Shown here: positions 9,349-21,300 of the stretch, piece after piece | How positions within the stretch are numbered: the first letter of the stretch is position 1 | How the letters are laid out: each line of letters starts with the position of its first letter | Source of the DNA: Mytilus galloprovincialis | Taxonomy: Eukaryota > Mollusca > Bivalvia > Mytilida > Mytilidae | Direction: 5' to 3' | DNA length: 64,000 nucleotides | Assembly (NCBI RefSeq): GCF_965363235.1 | Contig: NC_134840.1 | Span: forward strand, 59,948,793 to 60,012,792 | Made by a program: the position numbers and the translations under genes | Notes under the pieces: generated by a model | What the model was told of the DNA's origin: nothing | The model's input: only the letters and a program-made list of their open reading frames with translations | Database searches by the model: none

Positions 9349-12300
9349 GTACTTCATACTTAATCATTAGTGCTTATAATATATAAAATTTACATACATC
9401 AAGTTTTAATGTTAAGACATTTCTAAATTTGCCGAATCATATTTTTTTCTGAATTGAAGGACATTATGCATTGGTTGGATCATTCGCTTCAAAATTCCGG
9501 ACCTAACAGTTACATTGAACTAAACCGATATGCCTTGCAGTCAATATTAATCATAGACACTTATGCGTTACCTCTATAACAACAGGAAATGGTTATTTCA
9601 TTTGATGTTATATCAGGTATATCTGTACAGATTATCAGATTGTCTCCATGTTGATATTGTGAAGAATCAGCTGCGAGTCACGATATGTAGATTTTTGTCG
9701 AGTGAGCTCAGTGAACGAGATTAAAAAGCGTTCATATTGTATCGAGCAGCAGAAATTTTACAATATCAATATGCAGATAACCTGTTTTAGTAAGCTTCTT
9801 GCTAACCTTAAAGTTTGTAAAAAAGTGCTTTTTTTGCGTATTTTGGAAGTGTTTACTTAGTTTCACCAACAACCGGAAGATGACTTGATAAGTTCAGGTC
9901 AAACTTATCAATGTCGGATCGAACATTATGACGTCGCAAATATGTCCAGGTCAAATATTATTATGGCCAGGTGAACGTATTTGACGTCACAAAGCCGGGA
10001 TTTACAATTTTATCAAGAGCTGAGCAGAGTGATATAGACAATAGGACACCGATAAAGACTTTCTTACATAATTTGAAATATTGTAATAACAAGTCAAATT
10101 TAGAGAAAATACTGATATTTGATTATGCCAGTAAAGTCTATGATAACTGGAGAACTGTTAATACGACTAAATTACTGAAAATTGTCACTGATCTGCCAAA
10201 TTTTACTAATACCGATGTTTTTTATAAAAAAATTGTAGGGAAATCTTCAAGAACACTGGTAGCAAGTTGTTTTATAACATTTGAAATAAAAATGCTCAAA
10301 GTGCCGTCGCAGTCTAATACAATTGAACACTGCAAGTAGTATATATATATGGCCTTCCAAATACCATTTCGATCACTGAAGAGCCATTTATTGTCGAAAT
10401 CCGGATCTGGTGTACAAAAAAATTAGAGAAAATACTGATATTTGATTATGCCAGTAAAGTCTATGATAACTGAAGAACTGTTAATACGATTAAATTACTG
10501 AAAATTGTCACTGATCTGCCAAATTTTACTAATACCGATGTTTTTTATAAAAAAAATTGTAGGGAAATCTTCAAGAACACTGGTAGCAAGTTGTTTTATA
10601 ACATTTGAAATAAAAATGCTTAAAGTGCCGTCGCAGTCTAATACAATTCAACACTGCAAGTAGTATATATATATATATATATATGGCCTTCCAAATACCG
10701 TTTCGATCCCTAACATCACTGAAGAGCCATTTATTGTCGAAATCCGGATCTGGTGTACAAAAAAATATTAACACCTTATGTTTGTGGCATAACATATGTG
10801 TGTAACATTTTTACGTTGTGTTTCCGTTGTGTCGTTTGTTTTCTCCTATATATTTGAGTGTGAATTGACATTACTATAAGACGTGTCACGGTACTTTTGT
10901 ATCCCAAATTCATGTATTTGGTTTTGATGTTATATTGGTTATTCTCATCGGATTTTGTCTAATGCTTAGTCCGTTGCTGTGTGTGTTACATTTTAATGTT
11001 GTGTCGTTGTTCTCTTCTAATATTTAATGCGTTTCAATCAGTTTTAGTTTGTTACCCCGATTTTGTTTTTTGTCCATAGATTTATGAGTTTTGTACAACG
11101 GTATACTACTGTTGCCTTTATTTAGCCACTAATTAATTGTTTTCTTTTTAGTATTAAAGTTATATTAAGATCCATTTTGTTACATCTTGTGATCAATTTT
11201 ATTTGGGGAATCGCTAATGGCAGTCAGCAGGGTTAAAGAATATCAGTTGTTCGACCTGTTAGTCAAATGCGTTTTGTTTAAATATACTTTTTCACTTTTT
11301 TGGTCTTTTGGAAAATGGTGTTTGTGCTGTGTTTAGACCCTTACACAACGAAATTTGTTTTACATGCATACGTATAAAAATTGCGGTTTTTATCCAACGC
11401 AATCATAGGTTCATAAGTTTGAACGTAGTTTTCAATTTAGACTTGTTTATATATATATAAACCGCAATTTTTATACGTGTGTTTGAACTTAAAACTTATT
11501 AATAGTAACGTCTGCTATACCAAATATCGCCAATAAGTGTTTCAAATCTGTACGTTACCATTTTAACAATATATTGATTAACATAAATAAATAGTATACC
11601 GCTAAGTTACTCTTAATATATATCTTTTTATACGTAAACGAACTGCTTTCTATTTTAGGACCATTAGCCAGTATGCTCATAAATATTTATAGTTGTCGAA
11701 TAACGATGATAGTTGGAGGCATTGTAATGTTCATTGGATTTGTCTCAAGCTTTTTCACTTCTCACAATTTGAATTACATACTAATAACTTATGGAATTAT
11801 AGCAGGTATACAAATTATACAAAATTAGCTTGAAGTTCGAAATTTTTTATATATTAGCATTTATGTTTAGTTTAGAAATCTTTTTTGGTTCACTAGACTA
11901 TGTCTCACGTTTTAGTATTTGGTAAGTTCATGCCAACATTTAAAACGATGAAAAAGTATATTTTGTACATTTTGATTTTGTTTACGATTCAAATTTGATA
12001 AATGCGTTTTTATGGAATGGTCTTGAAATTTAGATATCACTATAGTACTGAGCACATCTCGATTACGTGCATATATAAAAACTGTCAAATGATAAGTACA
12101 AGAAGATCTGACGTATGTTACCCTTTTTAAACTGTATGGGTTGGAGCCGTGGGTTAGAGCAGAATCATATCAGGACTATATTTGTCTCGTGTAAGTCTTT
12201 AGACGGACCTGTAACTTTGCCGTTGTTCGGCTTTGGATAGGACTGTTTTGGCTGTGAAGAATAGAAACGAAGTTTCTAATATAGTTTAACTTGCCGCAAC

Positions 12301-15300
12301 ACAGAAGTGCTTAACGTTGGACGAAACAGGTTTATATAGTACTTTCGTTAGCAATAAACTGAGGCTCATTTAAGTTATTTGTAGAATACTTTTGCTAAAA
12401 GGTTTGATAATTTTTTGTTAAATTTCCTTCTTTTCTCCTCACATTATTGTTGTTGGAAACACCCAACTGATCGCTATTTAATCTACATGGTCATCACTTA
12501 TTTTGTTTGATGTCTTATTTAGAGTGCATTTCTTTCAAATACAAACGGCTAAGCGCGCACATATTTTGATCATTTCTTTTAAACATACGTTTGCAAAATT
12601 TATACAAACTTTGAAAAACTATGCAAACGCTAAAAATGCGTCTGCAGTTTGTCGTTTGTCGTTTGTTAGTACAAACGCTACATTTGTTTCTTACTTTTAC
12701 CTGATTAAACGAAGTATTTGTTTCTACGTTTGTAAAAAGTCTGTTTACCAACAACATGTGCTACTGCATGCATTATTGAAAGTTCAAACATGGTCAATAA
12801 AGACTTATTAAACGATGTATTTGTTTCTACTTTTGTAGCGTTTAGAAAACAACAACAAATGCGACACAAAGTTTACAAAAGTTTGGTTAGAAAGAAATGC
12901 GGCCTTAATTATCAGTAACTGGATAAAGTTTAATCCATATATCAATTGGATTATTTGTGTATTCGATATGTCCGAAGAAAAGTTGCATAACGAACTTGTA
13001 AAGTGTTTAACTTGAGGCTTGAAATGTTGTATTGACATTTAATATAATTAATCTACAGTGACCGTTATAACTTAACCAACTTTTTTAAGTATATTTACAC
13101 AATGAATTGCTCAATTTTCTCCTTTGGGATAATTTGAAATTCAAACATGAATAGAAAGCACATTTGCAAATAAACTTGAATAAAGTTTGTACACGCAAGT
13201 AGAACAGACAAAGGCGAGAACTTTCGGTACAATCAAACTTATACCTGTTTCAGTTTGAGCGAAATGAGAGAACTTTTGGTACAACCTAAATTATATCAGT
13301 TTCAGTTTTTTGCTTGAAAATCATCAAATTTGTTCCTCTAGTATTATATGTAGTTGTTGTCACTTTAAAAACATCCATCTCTTTTTCAGGGACAGGTTTG
13401 GGTTTATGTTCAACGCCTCCACTTGTAGTGATTGGATATTTCTTCCATCTGAAACGTGGACTAGCATTAGCTGTTGTAGTGAGCGGTGCAGGAATTGGCA
13501 TGTTTATTGCAGGTCCTTTATTACAAGCATTAATAAATCAGTATGGACTTCAGGGTGCTTTTCTTGTATTAGGTGCTCTTTCCAGTAATCAGATCGTAAT
13601 TGGAACACTAATGCGACCCTCCGACCTTGAAAACAGACACAAGAATGACTTGAAAAGGAAACGTGATATGGACAGGATGACTTCAAAGAGCAATAGCAAT
13701 ATATTATACACTTTCAAGAATCTCCTACATTTTGACATTTTATCAGATAAATCATTTATGTTTTGCAGTTTTCAGTATCTTCTGTGGAGTATTCCATTCT
13801 CCATTTTGCTTTTGCATTTAACAAATTATGCAGTTTTGCAAGGCTCCAGAAAAGAAAATGCGGCCTTACTAATAACATACATGGGAATTAGTGGCTTCTT
13901 CGGTAGAATCATAACAGGGCTTTCAGTTGGACATAATGGTCTAGATCCAGTTTTGCTTAATTTTGGATTTAATGGAATCGTTGGGTTGTTGACAATACTA
14001 TTTCCTTTATATTCCGGTACATTCCAAGGTCAAACAATTTTCGCCCTACTCTTTGGTTTCTATTCTGGTTGTTTGACATCAATGATCAACCCACTATGCA
14101 TGGAACTTATTGGTGTATCTAAGGTGTCCAGTGGAATAGGAACAATGTATTTCATCAGTGGGGTTGGATATATCATAGGTCCTCCAATTGCAGGTTAGTA
14201 ATGCAGTTAAAAAAAATTTAAACGCCGAAACTTGCATGGCGGCTGCACATTTATTTAGCTTGTTTGCTTTGTTTAAGGAGTATTTTCTATCATAAAACGC
14301 ACTCATTTGAACTCGGGACATATGTATGTGGTTTTCTTTTGTCACATACTTACTTACTTACTTACTTACTTAGTCCTTGTTATGCCTTTTGGCACATAGG
14401 GCAAGGACAAGTTCTTTTGTCACATAATAACATAATATTTGTTTTAGTTGAAATGATAATTTCTATTTATCTAAGTTTCATCCTTTTAAAACCACGATTT
14501 ATAAACTTTTCTCGGCAATTTAAAGAAACTTTTTTTTTAAGGATTTGTCGTTGACAATGGTGGAACATACGAAGATAGTTTTGTGTTGTGTGGTAAGTGA
14601 CTACTGTTTTGTATTGGGCGATGATTGACTACTGTTTTGTATTGTGTTTTAAGTTACTACTGTTTTGTATTGTGTGATAAGTGACTACTGTTTTGTATTG
14701 TGCGGTAAGTGACTACTGTTTTGTATTGTGCGGTAAGTGACTACTGTTTTGTATTGTGTGGTTATTGACTATTGTTTTATATTGTGCGGTAAGTGGCTTC
14801 TGTTTTGTTTTGTGTGGTTATTGACTATTGTTTTATATTGTGCGGTAAGTGACTTCTGTTTTGTATTGTGTGGTAAGTGACTACTGTTTTGTATTGTGCG
14901 GTAAGAGACTACTTTTTTGTATTATGTGGTAAGTGACTACTGTTTTGTATTGTGTGGTAAGTAACTACTGTTTTGTATTGTGTTGTAAGTGACTACTGTT
15001 TTATATTGTGTGGTAACTGACTATTGGTTTATATTGTGCGGTAAGTGACTACTGTTTTATATTGTGTAGTAAGTGACTATTGTTTTATTTTGTGCAGTAA
15101 GTGACTACTGTTCTGTATTGTGCAGTAAGTGACTACTGTTTTGTATTGTGTGGTAAGTAACTACTGTTTTGTATTGTGTTGTAAGTGACTACTGTTTTAT
15201 ATTGTGTGGTAACTGACTATTGGTTTATATTGTGCGGTAAGTGACTACTGTTTTATATTGTGTAGTAAGTGACTATTGTTTTATTTTGTGCAGTAAGTGA

Positions 15301-16896
15301 CTACTGTTCTGTATTGTGTGGTAAGTGACTATATTTCTGTGTATTTCAGTTTGTTGACAATAGTTTAACTACATTATAAGTGATCTTTTCCCATCCGTTC
15401 TGAAAATGTTTTTGACTAATTGTATCAAAGATTCTTGAAAATATAAAAACTTGATCAGTATTGAGATGTAATGCAACATAATTGAGACACTATTAAATAA
15501 ACCATTTTAATGTTTAAAATTTGTTTGGGTTCTTTTAGACCGTACCACCAGCCAGCGATTTGAAAAAAGGAGGAAAATAAACAACTTTAATTTTTGATTT
15601 ATTTGTGTACCATATTTCCGGAAAAACTAAAAGAAAGAATCTAGAAATACTGTATTTTGTAACCAAATATGAAATATACGAAATAAACGACTAAATATTC
15701 AAAGAAAATCTGTGAAAAATGTTTTTTGAATTTATCATTTACAAAATCAATGTCTTCAGAAGTTATACGTTGTTGCCTACAATATTTCAGTAGTATTGCC
15801 ATGAAATAGTCCTAGGTTCATTTAATAGTTTTTACGTGGATTTTTCGACGGAAACAATTGACGCGTTTCGCTATGACAGTTCAGAATCTATGAACCTTTG
15901 TAGCTTTAACAATGACTTTGATAAATGTAATGGATTTACAACGTATAATTTTAGAAATCAGGAATTATGAAGTTTTCGGAATTTCAGTCTTTGAAATCTC
16001 AACTTTCAACAAAAATAAAACGCCAACCAATTTATTTAAGACTATTTAACGTCATTGTTATCTAACATAACTAAAACGGAAATGTATTTAGTTAATTGGA
16101 AAGCAAAATCCATGTTCTTGTTTGGGAGGAATGAGGATTCAGAGATTAATTTGAGAACGTGTTTACCGATACAAATGTGCATTTAAATATGTAAACATAT
16201 ATCTGTTCTAAAAACTCTTATTCGATCACGTTAGAATAGAACAAATTTTGTTGATTTTCCGTATAAATTGAACACGTACAAGCTGTATGTAAATTCTAAC
16301 ACGGTGTACACGTTTTTTTCCAACTTTATATTGCGGAATGTGTATCAGTCATGTGTTGTCATTCAGAAAGAAATGGAATTTAGCTGTGAAACATTTCATC
16401 ACACTGGCAGTATGAATAATACGGAAAGATAATGAAGAAACATTTATTTCATAGAAAATAAATTTCGTAACTGACAAATTTTATCATATTGATTCTATAT
16501 GTTTTAGGTATTTTATTTCTCCTGGCAGCAGTTTTTACATTGATCTCAAACAACTGGAGAATTCCAACAAAAGAGATATTTGTGGTATCAATAGAGAATC
16601 TCGGAGGTCCTTCATTTAGCGCATTGAATGATGAACTGCATCCTGACGTTGACATATCGATGCAAATAAATCCAATATGTCATTCGAAAGGCGTTATAAG
16701 CGAATACAGTGATGTTGCTGAAAAAAATGCTGACAGAAGTGACAGAGTTGACACGAAATCGTTGTACGAAAAATCAAGACACAATCTAAAAAACGGTTAT
16801 AAGGCAGTTGATATACTACAAAATTCGTCTGATAATGACCATATACTGCAACAGGATCTTAGTACAGATGAATGTTCTCCTATTAATGTGCAATAA
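9135..16896 (+). CDS. gene A: SLC16/monocarboxylate-transporter-like protein (5 coding exons, 534 aa)
   Basis: Joined coding exons are 9135-9348, 11659-11805, 13390-14193, 14542-14592 and 16508-16896; all four introns are phase 1 with GT-AG ends. The product is a major-facilitator transporter of the SLC16 type, expected in a cell membrane and moving a small organic acid or similar solute. Seen: DQGWAW (about residues 14-19), matching the family's TM1 signature; YFFHLKRG (137-144) followed by SGAGIG (152-157), matching the TM5 region; a charged cytosolic loop (about 197-240) between TM6 and TM7; and FGR near 293 in TM8, where family members place a substrate-linked arginine. The 128-residue last exon ends in a hydrophilic tail. 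ATG 9135 lies 5 nt after a likely 3' splice site (AG 9128-9129), implying a non-coding upstream exon. Substrate is unknown. Introns carry hammerhead repeats and a splice-site minisatellite. Confidence 0.9.
10371..10413 (+). ncRNA. hammerhead ribozyme (family 2), weakened
   Basis: Core CUGAAGA (10376-10382), GAAA (10396-10399), stem III AUCCGGAU and cleavage C10407 are intact. A short deletion upstream, relative to the 10713 copy, leaves only about four pairs in stem I, and stem II has a C-U mismatch (GCCA/UGUC). Reduced activity is expected. Confidence 0.75.
10713..10756 (+). ncRNA. hammerhead ribozyme (family 2)
   Basis: Stem I ACAUCA/UGGUGU, CUGAAGA at 10719-10725, GAAA, AUCCGGAU and C10750 at the cleavage position. 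The only flaw against the 7514 copy is the GCCA change in stem II, shared with the copy at 10371, which shows the two tandem units have a common parent. Confidence 0.8.
10798..11149 (+). repeat. dispersed repeat R1, copy 1
   Basis: A ~350-bp sequence ending 'tatactactgttgccttta' recurs in reverse at 22365-22740 and in part at 31185-31400 (minus) and 33160-33205. Short frames in it are not recognised as protein. It is contiguous with repeat X, so R1 and X may be parts of one element. Confidence 0.75.
11659..11805 (+). CDS. gene A coding exon 2 (147 nt)
   Basis: Begins after TTTTAG and completes G of GPLASMLIN; encodes the TM2-TM3 region with 'SCRITMIVGG'. Length and frame are identical to gene B exon 2. 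Ends GCA G before GTATAC. Confidence 0.92.
13390..14193 (+). CDS. gene A coding exon 3 (main transporter exon, 804 nt)
   Basis: Begins after TTTTTCAG at TGLGLCSTPP and encodes TM4 through about TM11, ending GVGYIIGPPIAG before GTTAGT. A single large exon holding the central cytosolic loop is a common SLC16 gene layout. The bases just upstream stay open by chance but belong to the intron. Confidence 0.93.
14341..14371 (+). repeat. (TTAC)n microsatellite
   Basis: About seven copies of a 4-bp unit in gene A intron 3. Confidence 0.9.
14542..14592 (+). CDS. gene A coding exon 4 (51-nt micro-exon)
   Basis: Encodes FVVDNGGTYEDSFVLC, flanked by junction glycines, between AAG and GTAAGT. Support is strong: gene B has a 51-nt exon at the matching position (VILDYRGEYKESLYLC), the phase is 1 at both ends, and it restores the segment SLC16 proteins have after GPP-AG. 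The 5' splice site is the first unit of a 27-copy minisatellite. Confidence 0.88.
14593..15345 (+). repeat. 28-bp minisatellite copying a 5' splice site (27 units)
   Basis: Starting exactly at the GT of gene A intron 4, 27 units of net length 28 bp follow (consensus gtaagtgactactgtttt then gtattgtgtg). The start of unit 27 at 15321 equals 14593 + 26 x 28. By hand, 19 units keep GTAAGT. The last bases of exon 4 (ttttgtgttgtgtg) resemble the end of each unit, so the array looks seeded from the exon-intron border. Units 14-20 and 21-27 are nearly identical, a 196-bp higher-order duplication. Confidence 0.93.
16508..16896 (+). CDS. gene A terminal coding exon (last TM and C-tail)
   Basis: Starts after GTTTTAG with ILFLLAAVFTLIS, the last membrane segment, then a 100-residue hydrophilic tail rich in D, S and N ending in SPINVQ and TAA. 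The first ~20 residues match the last exons of gene B (CLFLLSAIFTLVT) and pseudogene C (VLFLLASVFTLIS); the tails are divergent. Confidence 0.9.
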
Positions 16897-17097
16897 ATTA
16901 AGTGAAAACTAACGTATGTATGTTCTTATCATGGTGAATGATTTTTGTGTGCTTTTGTTTAATGCACATATCAAAGGTTTCAAATGTTTTAAATTAAGGT
17001 TTTTATTAACTCGTTATGATTTTCTGCACTTAGAAATCGGCTGTTTTGTTTGTACTTCGTCGTATTGTTGCTGTACTGTACCACAACCAAATGAAAA

Positions 17098-17442
17098 CAA
17101 ATAAAACAAAAAACAAAACGAAAGCGAGGAGTATCGACGTGTTACCTTACAAAAATATTTTGTAGAGAAAAAATCGTGCATGTCTTGAGTCTTCATAAAC
17201 ATGGTTAAATTGTAATCTATTTGATTTCAATTTACATTAGAACATTTTGCGTTTAAAGTACCATAGCATTTTTCTATATTATAAAAAGACTGAATTCTGT
17301 GCATAAAAATCTTACTCGCCAAGCTTGGCCGCAGTTAGGTGTAAGATTTTTTTATGTGGCACGATTTTTTCTCTACAAAATATTTTTGTAAGGTAACACG
17401 TCGATACTCCTCTCTTTCGCTTTCGTTTTGTTTTTGTTTTAT
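17098..17442. repeat. inverted repeat with ~82-bp arms
   Basis: 17098-17179 and 17359-17442 are reverse complements over 'gaggagtatcgacgtg', 'ttaccttacaaaaatat' and adjacent bases; the loop is about 180 nt. It lies in the shared 3' flank of two convergent genes, so transcripts from either could form a hairpin. Confidence 0.85.
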
Positions 17443-17749
17443 TTGATTTAAATATTTAAATTGAGGTGTATTAACTTTTTGATTGAAAATTTCGTCAATA
17501 TAGTAGACAATTTCGTCCGCCGTTTTGCTATGAACATGTTGACATTTCGAATGGCTATGTACATGCAAGTGAAATTTGTCATAATTGGATAAAAAAAATG
17601 TAAAATATCAAACAAATACCTATATGAAGACAGAAATAGTGATTAAAAACATACTAAGTTCCATCTGGAATTGAGTTTAAATGTCAGAAGAAAAATGTCT
17701 CCAGCATAATAAAAGTAGGGAACAAAAATTAAATGTTCATGCATACAAC

Positions 17750-17945
17750 TAGTTTTTTGGTGGGGTTCGTGTTGTTTATTCTTTAGTTTTCTATGTTGTG
17801 TCATGTGTGCTGTTGTTTGTTTGTCTTTTTCATTTTTAGCCATGGCGTTGTCAGTTTGTTTTAGATTTATGAGTTTGACTGCCCCTTTGGTATCTTTCGT
17901 CCCTCTTTTATGGTTGTTATTCAATTTCCTGCAACAATACAAAGG
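17750..17945 (+). repeat. dispersed repeat R2
   Basis: The stretch containing 'gccatggcgttgtcagtt' and 'tatctttcgtccctctttt' recurs as its complement at 27125-27330 and, more decayed, at 26030-26130. It resembles a repeat I know to be very common in mussel sequence; the element class is unknown. Confidence 0.7.
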
Positions 17946-18045
17946 TACGTTGACAAGAACTCTAACAGCTTACTTTTATGAATTATGCTGCAAACTTATA
18001 GATATTAGTTAAAACTACTTTCTCACATCATTTTAATCTAAATTA

Positions 18046-18320
18046 TTATGTCGCACAATATGTTGTTAAAGGGGTCTGTTCATTTGTTTTATCATCAACA
18101 ACATAATATTGATGTGCATCTTTTTCCTTAGTACATATTGCTGTCTCAACTGGAAGAACCTCTACGGATACGTTCAAATTATTTAACAATTTTTCATCAA
18201 ATATTTTAAAATTTGGATCTTTTAAATTGTCCAACGAAAGAGTAATCTGATGTTCAGTAGATGGAGTTCTGAATAAACTTGTAACAAGTGTAAAAATAGC
18301 GGACAGGAGGAAAAGACAAC
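18046..18320 (-). CDS. gene B terminal coding exon
   Basis: Begins after TTTCCAG with CLFLLSAIFTLVTSLFR and ends TTYCAT, TAA. Ninety residues: last membrane helix plus a hydrophilic tail. Confidence 0.9.
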
Positions 18321-21300
18321 CTGGAAAATAAGAATATGACAAATTGTTAGAGATTGTAATTCGTCACTATCAAAATAAATGCATTGATATAATTACCCAA
18401 GATTTTATTCTAATTATTTTTTTAAAAATACCGTTTTAAAACTGTATTTTTATTGGCATTTTACATAAACCAATGCTCCTGTTTTAGTACACATGATACA
18501 GTGTTTATAAATGAAACAATTTTAATTGACTCATATAATTTAAATGAAATTGGAAGAAAATTACACTAATGGCAGCAACACAATAAGTTATTGGTTCTTA
18601 ATGCGCCTGTCCAAAGTCAGGATCCCGTGGTTAAGTAGTATTCGCTGGTTCATGTTTGTCATATATATATATATATATGTTGTGTACAAGTTGTAATGTT
18701 GTACAAATTATAATTTGTACAGAATTTTTGTACAAGTTATCAGTGTTTTATGACCTGCTGAACAAAAATAGATGATGCAAGCACATAGTCTTTTGCTCTG
18801 CATATTTCTGTCATTTTTTCACAACTTCATGATACAGTCTAATACTGAGCATTGATACAAAATTATAATAAGACCTCACAAAGATTTTGTATAGATATGA
18901 ATATGGTATAAGGAAAAAAAAAAATTAGAATTTAAACCATTCAGGTATCCTCATTTCCAGTTTGAAGGCAAGGAGAATAGCACTAAATGTTAGGTTGACG
19001 TATATTTTTTTGAATTTAAAACATTACAGTGGTACATTTTATAAGTTAAACCTGTATCACCTGTTGCAAGAAGGTAGGTGTCAAAAAACTTATAACTTGT
19101 ACAAAGACCCTGTACAAATTATAATTTGTACAAACTTACATCTTGTACACAACATATATATATTGTAATTTTTTTGTAGTAATTAAGCCGTCAATTGTAT
19201 TGTTTCCTGTTGTTCATATCGGGTTATTTTAGCCTGCTTTACGGTATTGGCGTTTCATTGTAGAAAGCATTACTGCTGTATATAACTGCTGATATCAATT
19301 TTCATTTGAACTCATTTCAAATCATGCTACATTTCCGTTTTTTACAAATATCAAGAATCTTGTGGTGATATAAAGTTTATCAGAGAATATTGCACCCTAA
19401 TGTTTAATGCACGGCCCATTAATGATAAGCTTAAAATTGACAATAAGATTGTAACTATTTGGAAAAAGGTTCCTAGGGAGAAGTAAAAAAACGTAAACTG
19501 ATTATATGTTCAGCTTAATCCATGCTGTTATTCACATAAAAACTAATTTAATGTTTTTATTGCTTATTTAAATTATGAACTTAAGACCTTTAGGGTGTTG
19601 ACTTTTCTCTTACAGATTATAGATAAATCGCGTGTATCGTCTATAATAATGTTATGATTTCTCAACCTAATGGCCCGCGATTGTCCTTCTTCGAGATATA
19701 AAAACAAAATCAAACTATATGACATTACAGTAAATTAAAACCAATAGAAGAATGAACAATAGACTTTCGTTATTTGCCTTAATTCGCATATGTATTACTA
19801 CATAATCATAACAGAAGTAAGCACGAGAATCTCGTTTGTAAGAGTATCAACCTGCGTCAAGAGTATGATAGTAAGCCGAAGTCGAATCCCCTTAGTCAGT
19901 GCATTAATCTTGGTTCTGTTTGTATACTAATAAAGTTTTCTAATAAATAATAAGAATGCAATTTGTTATACTATAATTTTGAGTCAATCACTGCATCAAA
20001 TGTGTTACGATATTTCGCCACTCGAGACCTCAGTGGGGGAACGGAACTGTACGGTTTGGTAATGTTTTGGTCATTCGGGAGACTGTCAAGCGGGGCTCCG
20101 ACATTTGCAACAATAACAAGTTGCCTAATGGAAAGTTTGATGAACTCAGATAGATAATAAATAACGTTTATGCTTCAAGTTTTCGTAATCAAAACATTCT
20201 ATATGTAAATAAAAACCAATAAAATAACTAGAGGCTCTAAAGTGCCTGTGTCGCTCACCTTGGTAAAAAAGAACACAGATGGATTCATGACAAAATTGTG
20301 TTTTGGTGATGGTGATGTGTTTTTAGATCTTACTTAAAATTCTTGCTGCTTACAATTATCTCTATCTATAACGAACTTGTCTCAGTAATGTATGAAAATT
20401 GTTAAAAAATTACTATGAAGGGCAATAGCTCCTTAGGGGGTCAATTGACCATTTTGGTCGTGTTGACTTATTTTTAGGTCTTACTTTGCTGTACATTATT
20501 GCTGTTTACAGTTTATCTCTATCTTTAATAGTATTCAAGGTAATTATAACCAAAAACAGCAAAATTTCCTTAAAATTACCAATTCAGGGGCAGCAACCTA
20601 ACAATTGGTTATCCGATTTATCTGAAAATTTCAGGGCAGATAGATCTTTACCTGATAAACAATGTCACTTCCTGTCAGATTTGCTCTAAATGCTTTGGTT
20701 TTTTAGTTATAAGCCAAAAAAATGCATTTAACCCCTATGTTCTATTTTTAGCCATGGCGGCCATCTTGGTTGGTTGGTCGAGTTACCAGACACATTTTTT
20801 TAAACTAGATACCCCAATGATGATTATGACCAAGTTTGTTTTAATTCGGCCCAGTAGTTTCAGAGGAGAAGATTTTTCTAAAAGATTACTAAGATTTACG
20901 AAAAATGGTTAAAAATTGACTATAATGGACAATAACTCCTAAATGGGTCAACTGACCATTTTGGTCATGTTGACTTATTTGTAAATCTTACTTTGCTGAA
21001 CATTATTGCTGTTTACAGTTTATCTATATCTATAATAATATTGAATATAATAACCAAAAACAGCAAAACTTCCTTAAAATTACCAATTCAGGGACAGCAA
21101 CTAACAACGGGTTGTCCGATTCATCTACAAAATTTCAGGGCAGATAGATCTTGACCTGATAAACAATTTTACCTATGTCAGATTTGCTCTAAATGCTTTG
21201 GGTTTTGAGTTATAAGCCAAAAACTGCATTTTCCCCTTTGTTCTATTTTTAGCCATGGCGGCCGTCTTGGTTGGTTGGCCAGGTCAACGGACAATTTTTT

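Larger units (their letters stand above)
9971..10760 (+). repeat. hammerhead-bearing tandem repeat in gene A intron 1
   Basis: A ~276-bp segment starting 'tttagagaaaatactg' occurs at 10096-10371 and 10421-10712, each followed by 'ggccttccaaatacc' and a family-2 hammerhead; hammerhead spacing is about 343 nt. A 122-codon open frame over the first copy contains no domain I recognise and is broken by TGA in the second, so I treat it as repeat, not gene. The segment 9971-10095 has no second copy. The ~340-nt spacing and one ribozyme per unit again suggest a retrozyme. Confidence 0.78.
16897..18045. other. region between the 3' ends of genes A and B
   Basis: Genes A and B converge here. It must hold both 3' UTRs. 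It contains an inverted repeat (17098-17442) and a dispersed repeat (17750-17945). No extra exon is supported. Confidence 0.6.

Noticed and set aside
9971..10339. 122-codon open frame as a gene
   Set aside because: The tandem copy downstream has an in-frame stop and single-base shifts, it is inside a hammerhead repeat within an intron, and no domain is recognisable.
16916..17568. Short open frames downstream of gene A
   Set aside because: They overlap the inverted repeat 17098-17442 and repeat-derived DNA, with no splice or domain support.
19860..19925. tRNA-like words ('gaagtcgaatcccc')
   Set aside because: No A box or acceptor stem could be matched at the right spacing; at best a decayed tRNA-derived fragment.
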